Shown: piece by piece, positions 1-9,300 of the stretch
Numbering within the stretch: position 1 is the stretch's first letter
How the letters are laid out: each line of letters opens with the position of its first letter
Source of the DNA: Vitis vinifera
Taxonomy: Eukaryota > Streptophyta > Magnoliopsida > Vitales > Vitaceae
Length of the DNA stretch: 64,000 nucleotides
Assembly: GCF_030704535.1 (NCBI RefSeq)
Contig: NC_081821.1
Span: 449,001 to 513,000, forward strand
Direction of reading: 5' to 3'
Made by a program: the position numbers and the translations under genes
The notes under the pieces: model-generated
Seen by the model: the letters and a program-made list of their open reading frames with translations, nothing else
What the model was told of the DNA's origin: nothing
Database searches by the model: none

Positions 1-559
1 TTAAAGAGAAGGAACCAAAAACTTGTTAGTTCATAAAACCGACCATGTAGGCGGTATAATATGAAAACATAAACTTAAAAACAAAGCTTAATTAAAACCG
101 ACCATGTAGGCGGTACAAGAACATAAAATAAAATGAAAAACAAAACATAATTAAAAACCATCCATATAGGAGGTAATCAAAACATACTTATATATTACAT
201 AAGGAGAAATATCTTACAATGGATAAGGGAAGAAAGCTTGAAGAAAGCTTGGAGAAAGCTTGAAAGCTTGAAGAGGTTACATGATGAGAGAGAAAGAAGA
301 GAGAAGGGAGAGCTTCAGCTTGGGAGAGAAACAGAACTAAAATTAAGCGTAAAATGAAGCGTAAAATGAAGCGTGCTTACAAATGAGGACCGAGCCTCCT
401 TAAATAGGCAAAAAAGGAATAGTAACCGACCATGAACAGTAACCATGAATAGTAGACCCGTGCTTGAATAGTGAATAGTGAACAGTAAAGGGAACTGTAG
501 CAATATTGACTTTTGACCCGGAAGCTTGCTTTCGGCTGGAATGACTGCTGATCAGTTAA
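1..559 (-). promoter_or_regulatory. Unit 1 intergenic region: TATA box and leader repeats
   Basis: The region downstream of ORF2 on the minus strand. The reverse complement of 399-406 gives TATTTAAG, the likely TATA box of the pregenomic RNA promoter, at the same place as in the other units. Further along the transcript lie a long pyrimidine tract and three copies of the leader repeat (157-174, 97-114 and 38-55 on the plus strand). The primer site would lie beyond the left edge of the window. Confidence 0.65.
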
Positions 560-1858
560 TCAGGGAGGAATATATTCCGAGCGGTGATCCATTAGGAGCT
601 GAGTATCTTGAATAGTGGATTTGAACGGTAAAGGATCAATCTTTTTGCTGCAAAATATCTGATGTAGGGAATCTGCAGCAATGAGATGCCCCATGTTTTT
701 TGGGTAGGCTTCAAAGTCTCTGCTGATGACTCTGGCTCTCCAATGCTTGATTTGCTTAATAATTGGTTCTCCGCAAATGTCGGATTGAACTAAGGGACTG
801 GACAGAAGAGTAGGTCTTCTATTCTGGTAATGAATATTAACATAGTGTTGTGCTGGAATAACGTTGCCTCTAGAAATCCATTCAGGTGCTTTGCTAATAA
901 AAATGGCATCAGCAAACTTCTTGTTTAGCTTAAAACCTTGAGTTAAGCTTAGATTAACCTTTCTGCCAAAATTGCTAGCTTGACTTGGATCAGAACAGAT
1001 GAGTTGATAAACCAAACCATAATCAAGAAGTTTTTCAGGAGTTAGGATTAAAACTTCCCCATTAAAGGCAAGGTTAATTGGCTGGTAGTACTGTAGATCA
1101 ATGCAAGCTCTGCTGATAGTAAAATTCCTGTTGCAGTTGCAAATTGGCTTGTTGTCTTGTTGATGAAGAAGTGGTTCAGTACAACTTCTGCAAAGCTTTG
1201 AGCCATCAAATTCCATTTCCTTGGTTAAATTTAATCCTGGAACACTGAGACCAGGAATGGCTGAGAAATAAATGTGCAGATCCTGAAGATAAGCCGAAAT
1301 AAAAATTTGTTTTTCTTCTGCACTGGACTTGGCCTTTTCACAAATTAGCTGATAAAGATCAGCTGGCTTAAGAGTGGACAAGATCTCACTCCTTCTGTGA
1401 AACATTCTAAAGATAATGCACTCCTGCTCATCCTTACTTAATTTCTCATCCACCAGTGGGGTGAATGGTTTTTTCTCACCAATTTCCAGTGGGGAAAAAG
1501 GGGCTTGGCTTATATCTTTTTTGTGAAAATTAGCTATTTCTAGCTTTTTCTCAAGGGTCCTGCACCTAGCCTGCAAATCACAAATACTTTTATGAACAGA
1601 TAAGGGGTTAGTATCAAAAGTAGATAAGTTTAAGGGGATGGGTTCTTCCACCAAAGGTAGAGAACCAGAAATATTTCCTTCTTCCACAACAGGGGAGGAA
1701 GGATGCTTAAGAATAGGAGGATTAGGATCAGAAGTAGATCCCTGAGATCTCGAAGTAAAATCATAATACAAAGGCTTAAATTTTTCTGATAAGACTGAGT
1801 GAGGTTTCATGTAAGATGATGATTTCTTAAAGGATTGCTTTTCTGTTTTGGGAGCCAT
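560..1858 (-). CDS. Type A ORF2 protein, function unknown
   Basis: A 432-residue protein if translation starts at the ATG at 1858. A start nine codons upstream would need GTG, and ATG fits better because type B keeps an ATG at the equivalent place. The ORF overlaps the end of ORF1 in another frame. I see a Ser/Pro-rich N-terminus ending near a PLYYD motif shared with the type B ORF2 module, a short coiled-coil-like stretch, and a cysteine cluster (CRSC, then CNCN, then another Cys) in the middle. No enzyme motif is visible. It is identical to the unit 4 copy at 22891-24189. A florendovirus-type ORF2 product of unknown role is the best description. Confidence 0.75.
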   Translation of the reverse strand: MAPKTEKQSFKKSSSYMKPHSVLSEKFKPLYYDFTSRSQGSTSDPNPPILKHPSSPVVEEGNISGSLPLVEEPIPLNLSTFDTNPLSVHKSICDLQARCRTLEKKLEIANFHKKDISQAPFSPLEIGEKKPFTPLVDEKLSKDEQECIIFRMFHRRSEILSTLKPADLYQLICEKAKSSAEEKQIFISAYLQDLHIYFSAIPGLSVPGLNLTKEMEFDGSKLCRSCTEPLLHQQDNKPICNCNRNFTISRACIDLQYYQPINLAFNGEVLILTPEKLLDYGLVYQLICSDPSQASNFGRKVNLSLTQGFKLNKKFADAIFISKAPEWISRGNVIPAQHYVNIHYQNRRPTLLSSPLVQSDICGEPIIKQIKHWRARVISRDFEAYPKNMGHLIAADSLHQIFCSKKIDPLPFKSTIQDTQLLMDHRSEYIPP

Positions 1859-4800
1859 GGTCTTGTGAATCCTGCAAAAATTCACGAGTTAGGAAATCAG
1901 GGATTGAGTTATTTTCTCCTTTAATATACTCAATTTGAAAATCAAAATTGCTTAAAATAGCTTGCCATCTAGCGAAAATATGTTTAGAAGCTATATTTTT
2001 AACATCTTTTTGTAAAACTGATTTTGCAGATTTGCAATCCACTCTTAATAAAAATTCCTGATTTAAAAGATCGTCTTGAAATTTTGAAATGCATAAAACG
2101 ATGCTTAAAATTTCCTTTTTGATGGTGCTGTAGTTGAGTTGGGCATGGTTCCAGGTTCCAGAAGTGAATCTAACCAACAATTCTTGGTTATTACTTCTTT
2201 GCTTAAGAATTCCACCAAAACCTATATCAGAAGCATCCGTCTCAACAATCTTAAAGGCTTTATGATCAGCTAAGGCGAGACATGGTAGAGTTTTGACTCT
2301 AGACTTTACTAATTTAACAATCTTGGTATGATCCTCATTCCAAGGAACTGGATTTTTCTTAAGTCTTTGTCTTAAAGGGGCACATAATTGGCTTAAATCT
2401 TGTATGAAATCTGACACATAATTAAGGCTTCCTAAGAAACGTTGCAATTGTTTCTTATCCTTAATTTCATCAGGGAACTTATCAGCAAACTCAATTGACC
2501 TTTGAATGGGGGTGAATGTTCCTTGGTGAATATGATGACCTAGGAATCTTACTTTAGTTTGAAAGAGGTTAATCTTAGTGGCTGACAAGCTTAAACCATT
2601 GCTCTTAACAGTCTCAATAAACCTATTGAGATGTTTCCAATGCTGCTCAACAGAATCTGAGTAAATCAAAACATCATCAATGTAAACAATAATGAAATCA
2701 GAAAACTGGTTAAAGATTTCATTCATTATGTTTTGAAACTCAGAAGGTGCATTCTTAAGGCCAAAGGGCATTACATTCCACTCGTAATGACCAAATGGGA
2801 CCACAAAGGCTGTTTTGTACCTATCTTTTTCTGCAATCTGGATTTGCCAAAATCCTGATTTCATGTCAAACTTAGAGAAAACTTTGGACTTCCCTAATCT
2901 TTGAAGGAGGTCTTTTTTATTTGGGATAGGATACCTGATCCATCTTAAAACATCATTGAGGGGCTTATAGTTGATGACTAGTCTAGGTGTTCCTCTTTCA
3001 AGTTCTGCTTGTTTCTGAACATAAAAAGCTGAACAACTCCAAGGGGATTTAGACTTCCTTATCAACTTCTTATCCATGAGATCCTGGATTTCTTTTTCAC
3101 AATAGCTTAACAAATCCTTGTTCATTTGGATTGGTCTTGCTTTAGTGGGAATATTTTTCTCACTAAAATCAGGCTCATAGGGTAATTCTACCTCATGCTG
3201 CTTCCTGTGCCAAAAAGCATTAGGAATGTTAGAACAGACTTCCTTAATAATCTTATTCTTAAGGCTTTCTATAGCATCTTGGGTTTTCTTAATCTTCAGT
3301 TGATCTTCTATTCTAACCAGAGCAATCTCTTGTTTTAAGAGATTAATATGATTTTGCTTAGCCTTAATCACCTGATCTTTTATGGTGTTTATACTTCTTT
3401 CTCCAGGTGGATTGGCAAATTCAAACAGAATTTCCTTATCTAAAAGTTTAGTTTTTATACCTTGATCATCTACCCACATAGGAAAGATGGAGCTTAAGAA
3501 AGGGACACCAAGGAGGACTTTCTCCTTGAGATCTTTAACAAGAATGAAGGTTTGCTTAATGCAAATGCCTTGGTTACAAATATGGGCATTAGATAGCTTG
3601 TACTTGATAATAAGCTTTTTACCATTAGCACCAAAGAGGGCTTGCCTGGTTTTCTCATAAAATTGGGTAGGTACAAGACCTTCTTGTAGGCAATTCAAAG
3701 CTGCACCTGAATCAATTAAAGCAATAATATCAAGGATAAATTTATTCTTAATTACTATAGTAAGGGAGACTTCCCACCTTTGGAAGATAACTTTACTAAT
3801 AGTATTTAAGTATGCATTTATCTTATCACTATTGTCTTGTGAAGATTCAAGAACTTCTTCAAAGTCTTCCTTTCTAGTACTACTGTGGTAAAAACCTACC
3901 TTGTTGATATAATCCTGAGGGATAGGGATTTCTGAGCTTGTAGGTTGTCTTAGATTCTCAATATCCTTCTTATACTGCCCTATTTCTTCTTGAAGATCTT
4001 TAATAGTCAGGGCATTAAGGATAATCCTTTTTTCTTGTTTATCCTCATGATCCTTAAAAGGGTTTTGGATAGAAGGTTCTCTGGTTAGCCTAATTAGTCC
4101 ATTATCCTTAGCTTTTGGACTAATATTCCTTTTAACCAAAAGGATTCTCCTATGGGAAGGTTGAGGTGTTTCAGGGATAACAAGATTATCTTTAACCTTT
4201 TGGCTTATTTTATCAATGAAAGCTTGATCAATTTGAGGATTTTCCTGGAATTTCTTAGATAATTCAAAAGGCTTAAACAAAGGCTTATTATCATTCTTAA
4301 CAAAAGGCTTCTTAAGGTGATCCTGAATTTCAATAATCTCCTCAACTCTATTGACTTGATTTCCAAGGGTTATGAGAAACATATTAGTATAATTGATTTG
4401 TTCCATAATCCTTCTAATATCGGATGCACTAGCAGTTCCTTTATCCTCTGGCTTAGTCTTAAAAGGTGAAGCTGTGACTATGGTTCCATTAATATTCTTT
4501 TCTATCTTAGCTTCAGGAGGATGAATGGATTCTATAATAATGTTGTCACTGGTTTTCCATATCTTAGTTTTTGTAGAGGTGTTGTTGATATGTTTACAAG
4601 GATAATCTGGATATTCCACTTGTTTGAAGAGTTCAAACCAAATCCAAAACTTAATATTCTTCTTTTCTTGTCTTAAGTAGGCATAGAACTCTTCTTGGTA
4701 AATGGTTCTAATGACCTTAGGGACAGTGCTAAAGAACCAATCATTTCTTTGCTTATTGACTTCAGAATAGAAGTCCTTTCTTAAGAGATCCTTGTTGATC

Positions 4801-5912
4801 TCAAAGTCCTCATCACTTAGGCTTATTGTGTTAATCATCTGAGAATAGGTAGGAGACATAACAGGGGACTCATCCTGTTGGGATTCCTGAGTAGACTTAT
4901 TTTCCTCAGAGTAAAATGGTCTAGCCTCATTGGTGTAACTTCTGACACCTGTTAGCTTAACGTTCTTAGGATTTCCTGAGCTGGATCCTCCTTCTTCCCT
5001 AGTGGTTCTAACTGGGATGGAAGAGCTTGAAGCTCTAGAGGGTTCATAAACAGAAACTCTAGGGCTGCTGGAATGTCTGAAAGATTTGGAGAAGACCAGT
5101 TCTCCTCCTCCATCTGGATATTGAACAATTTGTTCAATACTTTCAGAACGCTGTGCTATGGCTGGAACAGCATTAGCAAAATGCCAATTTTCAGGGAAAT
5201 CAACATCTTTCCACAAGATCTTCTTGGGGATGATGAAATCCGACTTATCTAGCATATCAGAGTGAAAATAGGTGGTTTCACCTTTAGGACTGGTGCAAAG
5301 AGCCCCAGATCCAACGCTTGTGTTCATACTCTTATAGGCAAACCTGGTTATGATAGAAACAGGACTGTTTCCTGGTTTAATCTTAAAGCCATGAGTCTTA
5401 ATATGCAGGACAACCGAATCTAAGATGTCTGCATCTCTTAATCTAACTGTGAAGTTAGGATAACACTGGAAATAAACTGGGCCATCATTCAGTCCAGCTT
5501 GGACTGCGCCTATAATAGAATCTCGATATTCGAGATGCCTATTATCCCTTAAACACATGACAATGGCGGTGTTTAAACCTAATCTTGTCAAAGGCTTAGC
5601 TGCTACTTGAATCATACCAAAGTGTATGAAATTATAGCCATCTTTCTTATGCTTTTCAACGGATCTGTTATCTAGAAGTCTTATGACTTGGTCGTCTTGC
5701 TCTAAACTGACTGTCATTTCAGAGGTCTTAATGGTATAATCTGTGAAGAACTTAAAGGTTCCTTTCTTATAAATTTCTTGATTAGACACCTTGGGTAATT
5801 TCCAATCATCTAAATCATTTTGAATCTTAGGATAATTGATCTCTTCACTGTTTACAACAGTATCTTGAGAATCACTGGATCTCCTAGACATGGTTCGGAA
5901 AATTGAACTCAT
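1827..5912 (-). CDS. Type A ORF1: movement protein, protease, RT and RNase H polyprotein
   Basis: A 1361-residue caulimovirid polyprotein with no internal stop. Domains in order: 30K-type movement protein (about residues 55-260); Ser-rich linker; diverged linker; aspartic protease with LIDSGAALNC (catalytic Asp near 734); reverse transcriptase with YIDDVL (Asp 1079-1080); RNase H with ETDAS (Asp near 1226) and a C-terminal IPDFLTREF. No CCHC coat-protein finger is present: where type B carries about 490 residues, only about 20 lie between the EPSIQ motif (residue 615) and the coiled coil starting TIKDLQ (residue 636). The product would move virus through plasmodesmata, cleave the polyprotein and reverse transcribe pregenomic RNA, but capsid protein would have to come from another source. 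Confidence 0.9.
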   Translation of the reverse strand: MSSIFRTMSRRSSDSQDTVVNSEEINYPKIQNDLDDWKLPKVSNQEIYKKGTFKFFTDYTIKTSEMTVSLEQDDQVIRLLDNRSVEKHKKDGYNFIHFGMIQVAAKPLTRLGLNTAIVMCLRDNRHLEYRDSIIGAVQAGLNDGPVYFQCYPNFTVRLRDADILDSVVLHIKTHGFKIKPGNSPVSIITRFAYKSMNTSVGSGALCTSPKGETTYFHSDMLDKSDFIIPKKILWKDVDFPENWHFANAVPAIAQRSESIEQIVQYPDGGGELVFSKSFRHSSSPRVSVYEPSRASSSSIPVRTTREEGGSSSGNPKNVKLTGVRSYTNEARPFYSEENKSTQESQQDESPVMSPTYSQMINTISLSDEDFEINKDLLRKDFYSEVNKQRNDWFFSTVPKVIRTIYQEEFYAYLRQEKKNIKFWIWFELFKQVEYPDYPCKHINNTSTKTKIWKTSDNIIIESIHPPEAKIEKNINGTIVTASPFKTKPEDKGTASASDIRRIMEQINYTNMFLITLGNQVNRVEEIIEIQDHLKKPFVKNDNKPLFKPFELSKKFQENPQIDQAFIDKISQKVKDNLVIPETPQPSHRRILLVKRNISPKAKDNGLIRLTREPSIQNPFKDHEDKQEKRIILNALTIKDLQEEIGQYKKDIENLRQPTSSEIPIPQDYINKVGFYHSSTRKEDFEEVLESSQDNSDKINAYLNTISKVIFQRWEVSLTIVIKNKFILDIIALIDSGAALNCLQEGLVPTQFYEKTRQALFGANGKKLIIKYKLSNAHICNQGICIKQTFILVKDLKEKVLLGVPFLSSIFPMWVDDQGIKTKLLDKEILFEFANPPGERSINTIKDQVIKAKQNHINLLKQEIALVRIEDQLKIKKTQDAIESLKNKIIKEVCSNIPNAFWHRKQHEVELPYEPDFSEKNIPTKARPIQMNKDLLSYCEKEIQDLMDKKLIRKSKSPWSCSAFYVQKQAELERGTPRLVINYKPLNDVLRWIRYPIPNKKDLLQRLGKSKVFSKFDMKSGFWQIQIAEKDRYKTAFVVPFGHYEWNVMPFGLKNAPSEFQNIMNEIFNQFSDFIIVYIDDVLIYSDSVEQHWKHLNRFIETVKSNGLSLSATKINLFQTKVRFLGHHIHQGTFTPIQRSIEFADKFPDEIKDKKQLQRFLGSLNYVSDFIQDLSQLCAPLRQRLKKNPVPWNEDHTKIVKLVKSRVKTLPCLALADHKAFKIVETDASDIGFGGILKQRSNNQELLVRFTSGTWNHAQLNYSTIKKEILSIVLCISKFQDDLLNQEFLLRVDCKSAKSVLQKDVKNIASKHIFARWQAILSNFDFQIEYIKGENNSIPDFLTREFLQDSQDHGSQNRKAIL

Positions 5913-6112
5913 TTTAGGGTTTTTGATCTAGAGCCTAATAGCAGATTGACAAACCTAATGAGACGTCACCCCAACCCTCTTACAGCCTAACAAACGCCTA
6001 TCCACGGCTAACAACGGCTCAACCGGCAGGGCTCGCGCTCCCAGGCACACTGCTACCTATCCTAGGATAGTCCAAGAACACCCAAAACAAGGACCCAACT
6101 TCCCTCCCACAT

Positions 6113-6134
6113 GGGTGTCTATGGTATCAGAGCC
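6113..6134. other. Head-to-head junction of unit 1 and unit 2 at the primer site
   Basis: Bases up to 6114 and from 6133 onward are reverse complements, with an 18-nt spacer (6115-6132) that is mostly primer-binding site. The arms run through the leader (one difference seen, near 5960 against 6290) and through the movement-protein region, roughly 1.5 kb each. The minus-strand copy starts directly after the primer site, which is where minus-strand DNA synthesis begins and a natural discontinuity lies in caulimovirid DNA. Confidence 0.85.
6122..6134 (+). promoter_or_regulatory. Met-tRNA primer-binding site of unit 2
   Basis: TGGTATCAGAGCCATGTG begins here. Its first 14 bases are complementary to the 3' end of plant initiator Met-tRNA, the usual primer of caulimovirid minus-strand synthesis. 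It lies about 200 nt before the ORF1 ATG. Confidence 0.85.
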
Positions 6135-6334
6135 ATGTGGGAGGGAAGTTGGGTCCTTGTTTTGGGTGTTCTTGGACTATCCTAGGATAGGTAGCAGTGT
6201 GCCTGGGAGCGCGAGCCCTGCCGGTTGAGCCGTTGTTAGCCGTGGATAGGCGTTTGTTAGGCTGTAAGAGGGTTGGGGTGACGTCTCATAAGGTTTGTCA
6301 ATCTGCTATTAGGCTCTAGATCAAAAACCCTAAA

Positions 6335-9300
6335 ATGAGTTCAATTTTCCGAACCATGTCTAGGAGATCCAGTGATTCTCAAGATACTGTTGTAAACAGT
6401 GAAGAGATCAATTATCCTAAGATTCAAAATGATTTAGATGATTGGAAATTACCCAAGGTGTCTAATCAAGAAATTTATAAGAAAGGAACCTTTAAGTTCT
6501 TCACAGATTATACCATTAAGACCTCTGAAATGACAGTCAGTTTAGAACAAGACGACCAAGTCATAAGACTTCTAGATAACAGATCCGTTGAAAAGCATAA
6601 GAAAGATGGCTATAATTTCATACACTTTGGTATGATTCAAGTAGCAGCTAAGCCTTTGACAAGATTAGGTTTAAACACCGCTATTGTCATGTGTTTAAGG
6701 GATAATAGGCATCTCGAATATAGAGATTCTATTATAGGCGCAGTCCAAGCTGGACTGAATGATGGCCCAGTTTATTTCCAGTGTTATCCTAACTTCACAG
6801 TTAGATTAAGAGATGCAGACATCTTAGATTCGGTTGTCCTGCATATTAAGACTCATGGCTTTAAGATCAAACCAGGAAACAGTCCTGTTTCTATCATAAC
6901 CAGGTTTGCCTATAAGAGCATGAACACAAGCGTGGGATCCGGGGCTCTTTGCACCAGTCCTAAAGGTGAGACCACCTATTTTCACTCTGATATGCTAGAT
7001 AAGTCGGATTTCATCATCCCCAAGAAGATCTTGTGGAAAGATGTTGATTTCCCTGAAAATTGGCATTTTGCTAATGCTGTTCCAGCCATAGCACAGCGTT
7101 CTGAAAGTATTGAACAAATTGTTCAATATCCAGATGGAGGAGGAGAACTGGTCTTCTCCAAATCTTTCAGACATTCCAGCAGCCCTAGAGTTTCTGTTTA
7201 TGAACCCTCTAGAGCTTCAAGCTCTTCCATCCCAGTTAGAACCACTAGGGAAGAAGGAGGATCCAGCTCAGGAAACCCTAAGAACGTTAAGCTAACTGGT
7301 GTCAGAAGTTACACCAATGTGGCTAGACCATTTTACAGTGAAGAAAATGAGTCTACTCAGGAATCCCAACAGGATGAGTCCCCTGTTATGTCTCCTACCT
7401 ATTCTCAGATGATTAACACAATAAGCCTAAGTGATGAGGACTTTGAGATCAACAAGGATCTCTTAAGAAAGGACTTCTATTCTGAAGTCAATAAGCAAAG
7501 AAATGATTGGTTCTTTAACACTGTCCCTAAGGTCATTAGAACCATTTACCAAGAAGAATTCTATGCCTACTTAAGACAAGAAAAGAAAAATATTAAGTTT
7601 TGGATCTGGTTTGAACTCTTCAAACAAGAGGAATATCCAGATTATCCCTTTAAGCGTATAAAGGTTACCAGTAGTAATAATGAAAATAAGCCATATGAAT
7701 TCTCTAAGGATTTCCAAGAAAATCCCCAAGTCAACCAAGCTTTTGTCAATAGGATTAATCAGAAGATTAAGGATAATCTTGTTACTCCTTTGACTGATCA
7801 ACCTGATAAGAGAATCAACATGATTAAAGGTGATATTAGTTCAGAAGAAGAAGCTGATGAACTAATTAAGATGTTTGAGGAACCCCATAATCAAATTATT
7901 AACAACTTAGAAACCTTTAAGACTAGGAATTACTATCCTAGGCCTACTTTTCCTGACATGCAGTTTGAGGAAAGAAATCAGTATACTCAAGCCTCATACA
8001 CCAGTGGTACTATCTATGAATGGAACATAGACGGTATGACCGAGTATAACATACTCACTAAGCTTCAAGAAATGACCATGGTTAGTACAGCCTATAAATT
8101 AAACAATAGACTGCCAGATCATGCTGTAGCTCAGACCATTGTTGCTGGGTTTACAGGTCAGCTTAAGGGTTGGTGGGATAATTATCTCACTTTTGATGAT
8201 AAGAATAGTATCCTTAAAGCCTATAGGATTAATGAGAGTAATGAAGTGGTTAAGGACGAAGATGGCCATGATATTGAGGATGCAGTGGCTACTCTAATCT
8301 ACTCAATATCCAAGCACTTCATTGGAGATCCTGCAAAAATTAAGGATAAAACTGCAGATCTCTTAACCAACCTTAAGTGTCCCAAGCTTCATGATTTTAG
8401 GTGGTATAAGGAAGTCTTCCTAACCAAAGTCATGCTAAGATCAGATTGTAACCAGTCTTTTTGGAAAGAAAAATTCATCTCTGGATTACCCAAGCTTTTC
8501 TCTGAGAGAATTAGGATCAAGATAAGGGAACAGTATAACGGTCAAATCCCTTATGATAAGCTAACCTATGGTGAGATTATAAGCATTGTCACAGGTGAAG
8601 GGATTAAGTTGTGCAATGACTTCAAGCTTAAGCAACAAATGAAGAATGAACAAAAAATCTACAAGAATGAATTTGGATCATTCTGTAGCCAATTTGGTTT
8701 CAGCCAAAAGGAAACTATGCCTCCCTCTAAGCAAAAACCAAGTAGGAAGCCTAGCAAAGATAAGTTTTACCACAGTAAGAGAGGTACCCATGACAACTAC
8801 AGGATGAATGATACTAAGCATTCAAGGCACGTCCAAAGAAGGGTTAACAAAGATACCCAGAAAAAGGTAGAAACTCCTTTAGACGTCAAGCCAATTATTT
8901 GTTTTAAATGTGGCAAAGTTGGCCATTTTAAGAAAGATTGTAGAGTTAAGCAAAAGATTAATAACTTAAGTGTCTCAGATGACCTAAAAAATATGCTTTG
9001 TAAAGTTATGTTAAACTCAGACTCTGAATCAAGGACTGATTCAGATAATGAAGATGATATTAATCAACTAGATAGCAGTGGTGATGTTTCTAGCCAATCT
9101 TCTAGTGACCAAGATGTTTGTATTAAGGGTAATTGTAATTGTCGTCCTAAAACCATAAATGTCATAAGCCAAGATCAGGAATTCATCTTAGATACTTTAA
9201 GAAAAGTTGAAGATGAAAAAACTAAGCAAAATCTTTATGAAGTTTTTAAGAAATCTGTTGTTAAGGTAGAAGCCAAGAAGACTGTTAATCCCTATAACCT

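Larger units (their letters stand above)
1..6114 (-). mobile_element. Endogenous caulimovirid unit 1 (type A), cut by window edge
   Basis: A pararetroviral genome unit on the minus strand, entering the window inside its leader and ending head to head against unit 2. In transcription order it holds leader, ORF1 (movement protein, protease, RT, RNase H), overlapping ORF2, intergenic promoter and the next leader. There are no LTRs and no integrase, which fits Caulimoviridae DNA captured by the host rather than an LTR retrotransposon. It matches unit 4 nearly base for base: ORF2 proteins are identical and ORF1 differs at one residue (Ser in place of Pro in a Ser-rich stretch near residue 299). 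The florendovirus affiliation is an inference from the Met-tRNA primer site, the long ORF1 and the short ORF2. Confidence 0.85.

Noticed and set aside
560..1885. Type A ORF2 starting at the GTG at 1885 (441 residues)
   Set aside because: GTG is not a normal plant start; the ATG nine codons later is conserved in type B.
7110..7295. Small overlapping ORFs of 60-88 codons inside the viral frames (for example 7110-7295, 11331-11597, 10217-10439)
   Set aside because: They occur only because the main frame is conserved between copies, sit in alternative frames, and have no start context or domain.
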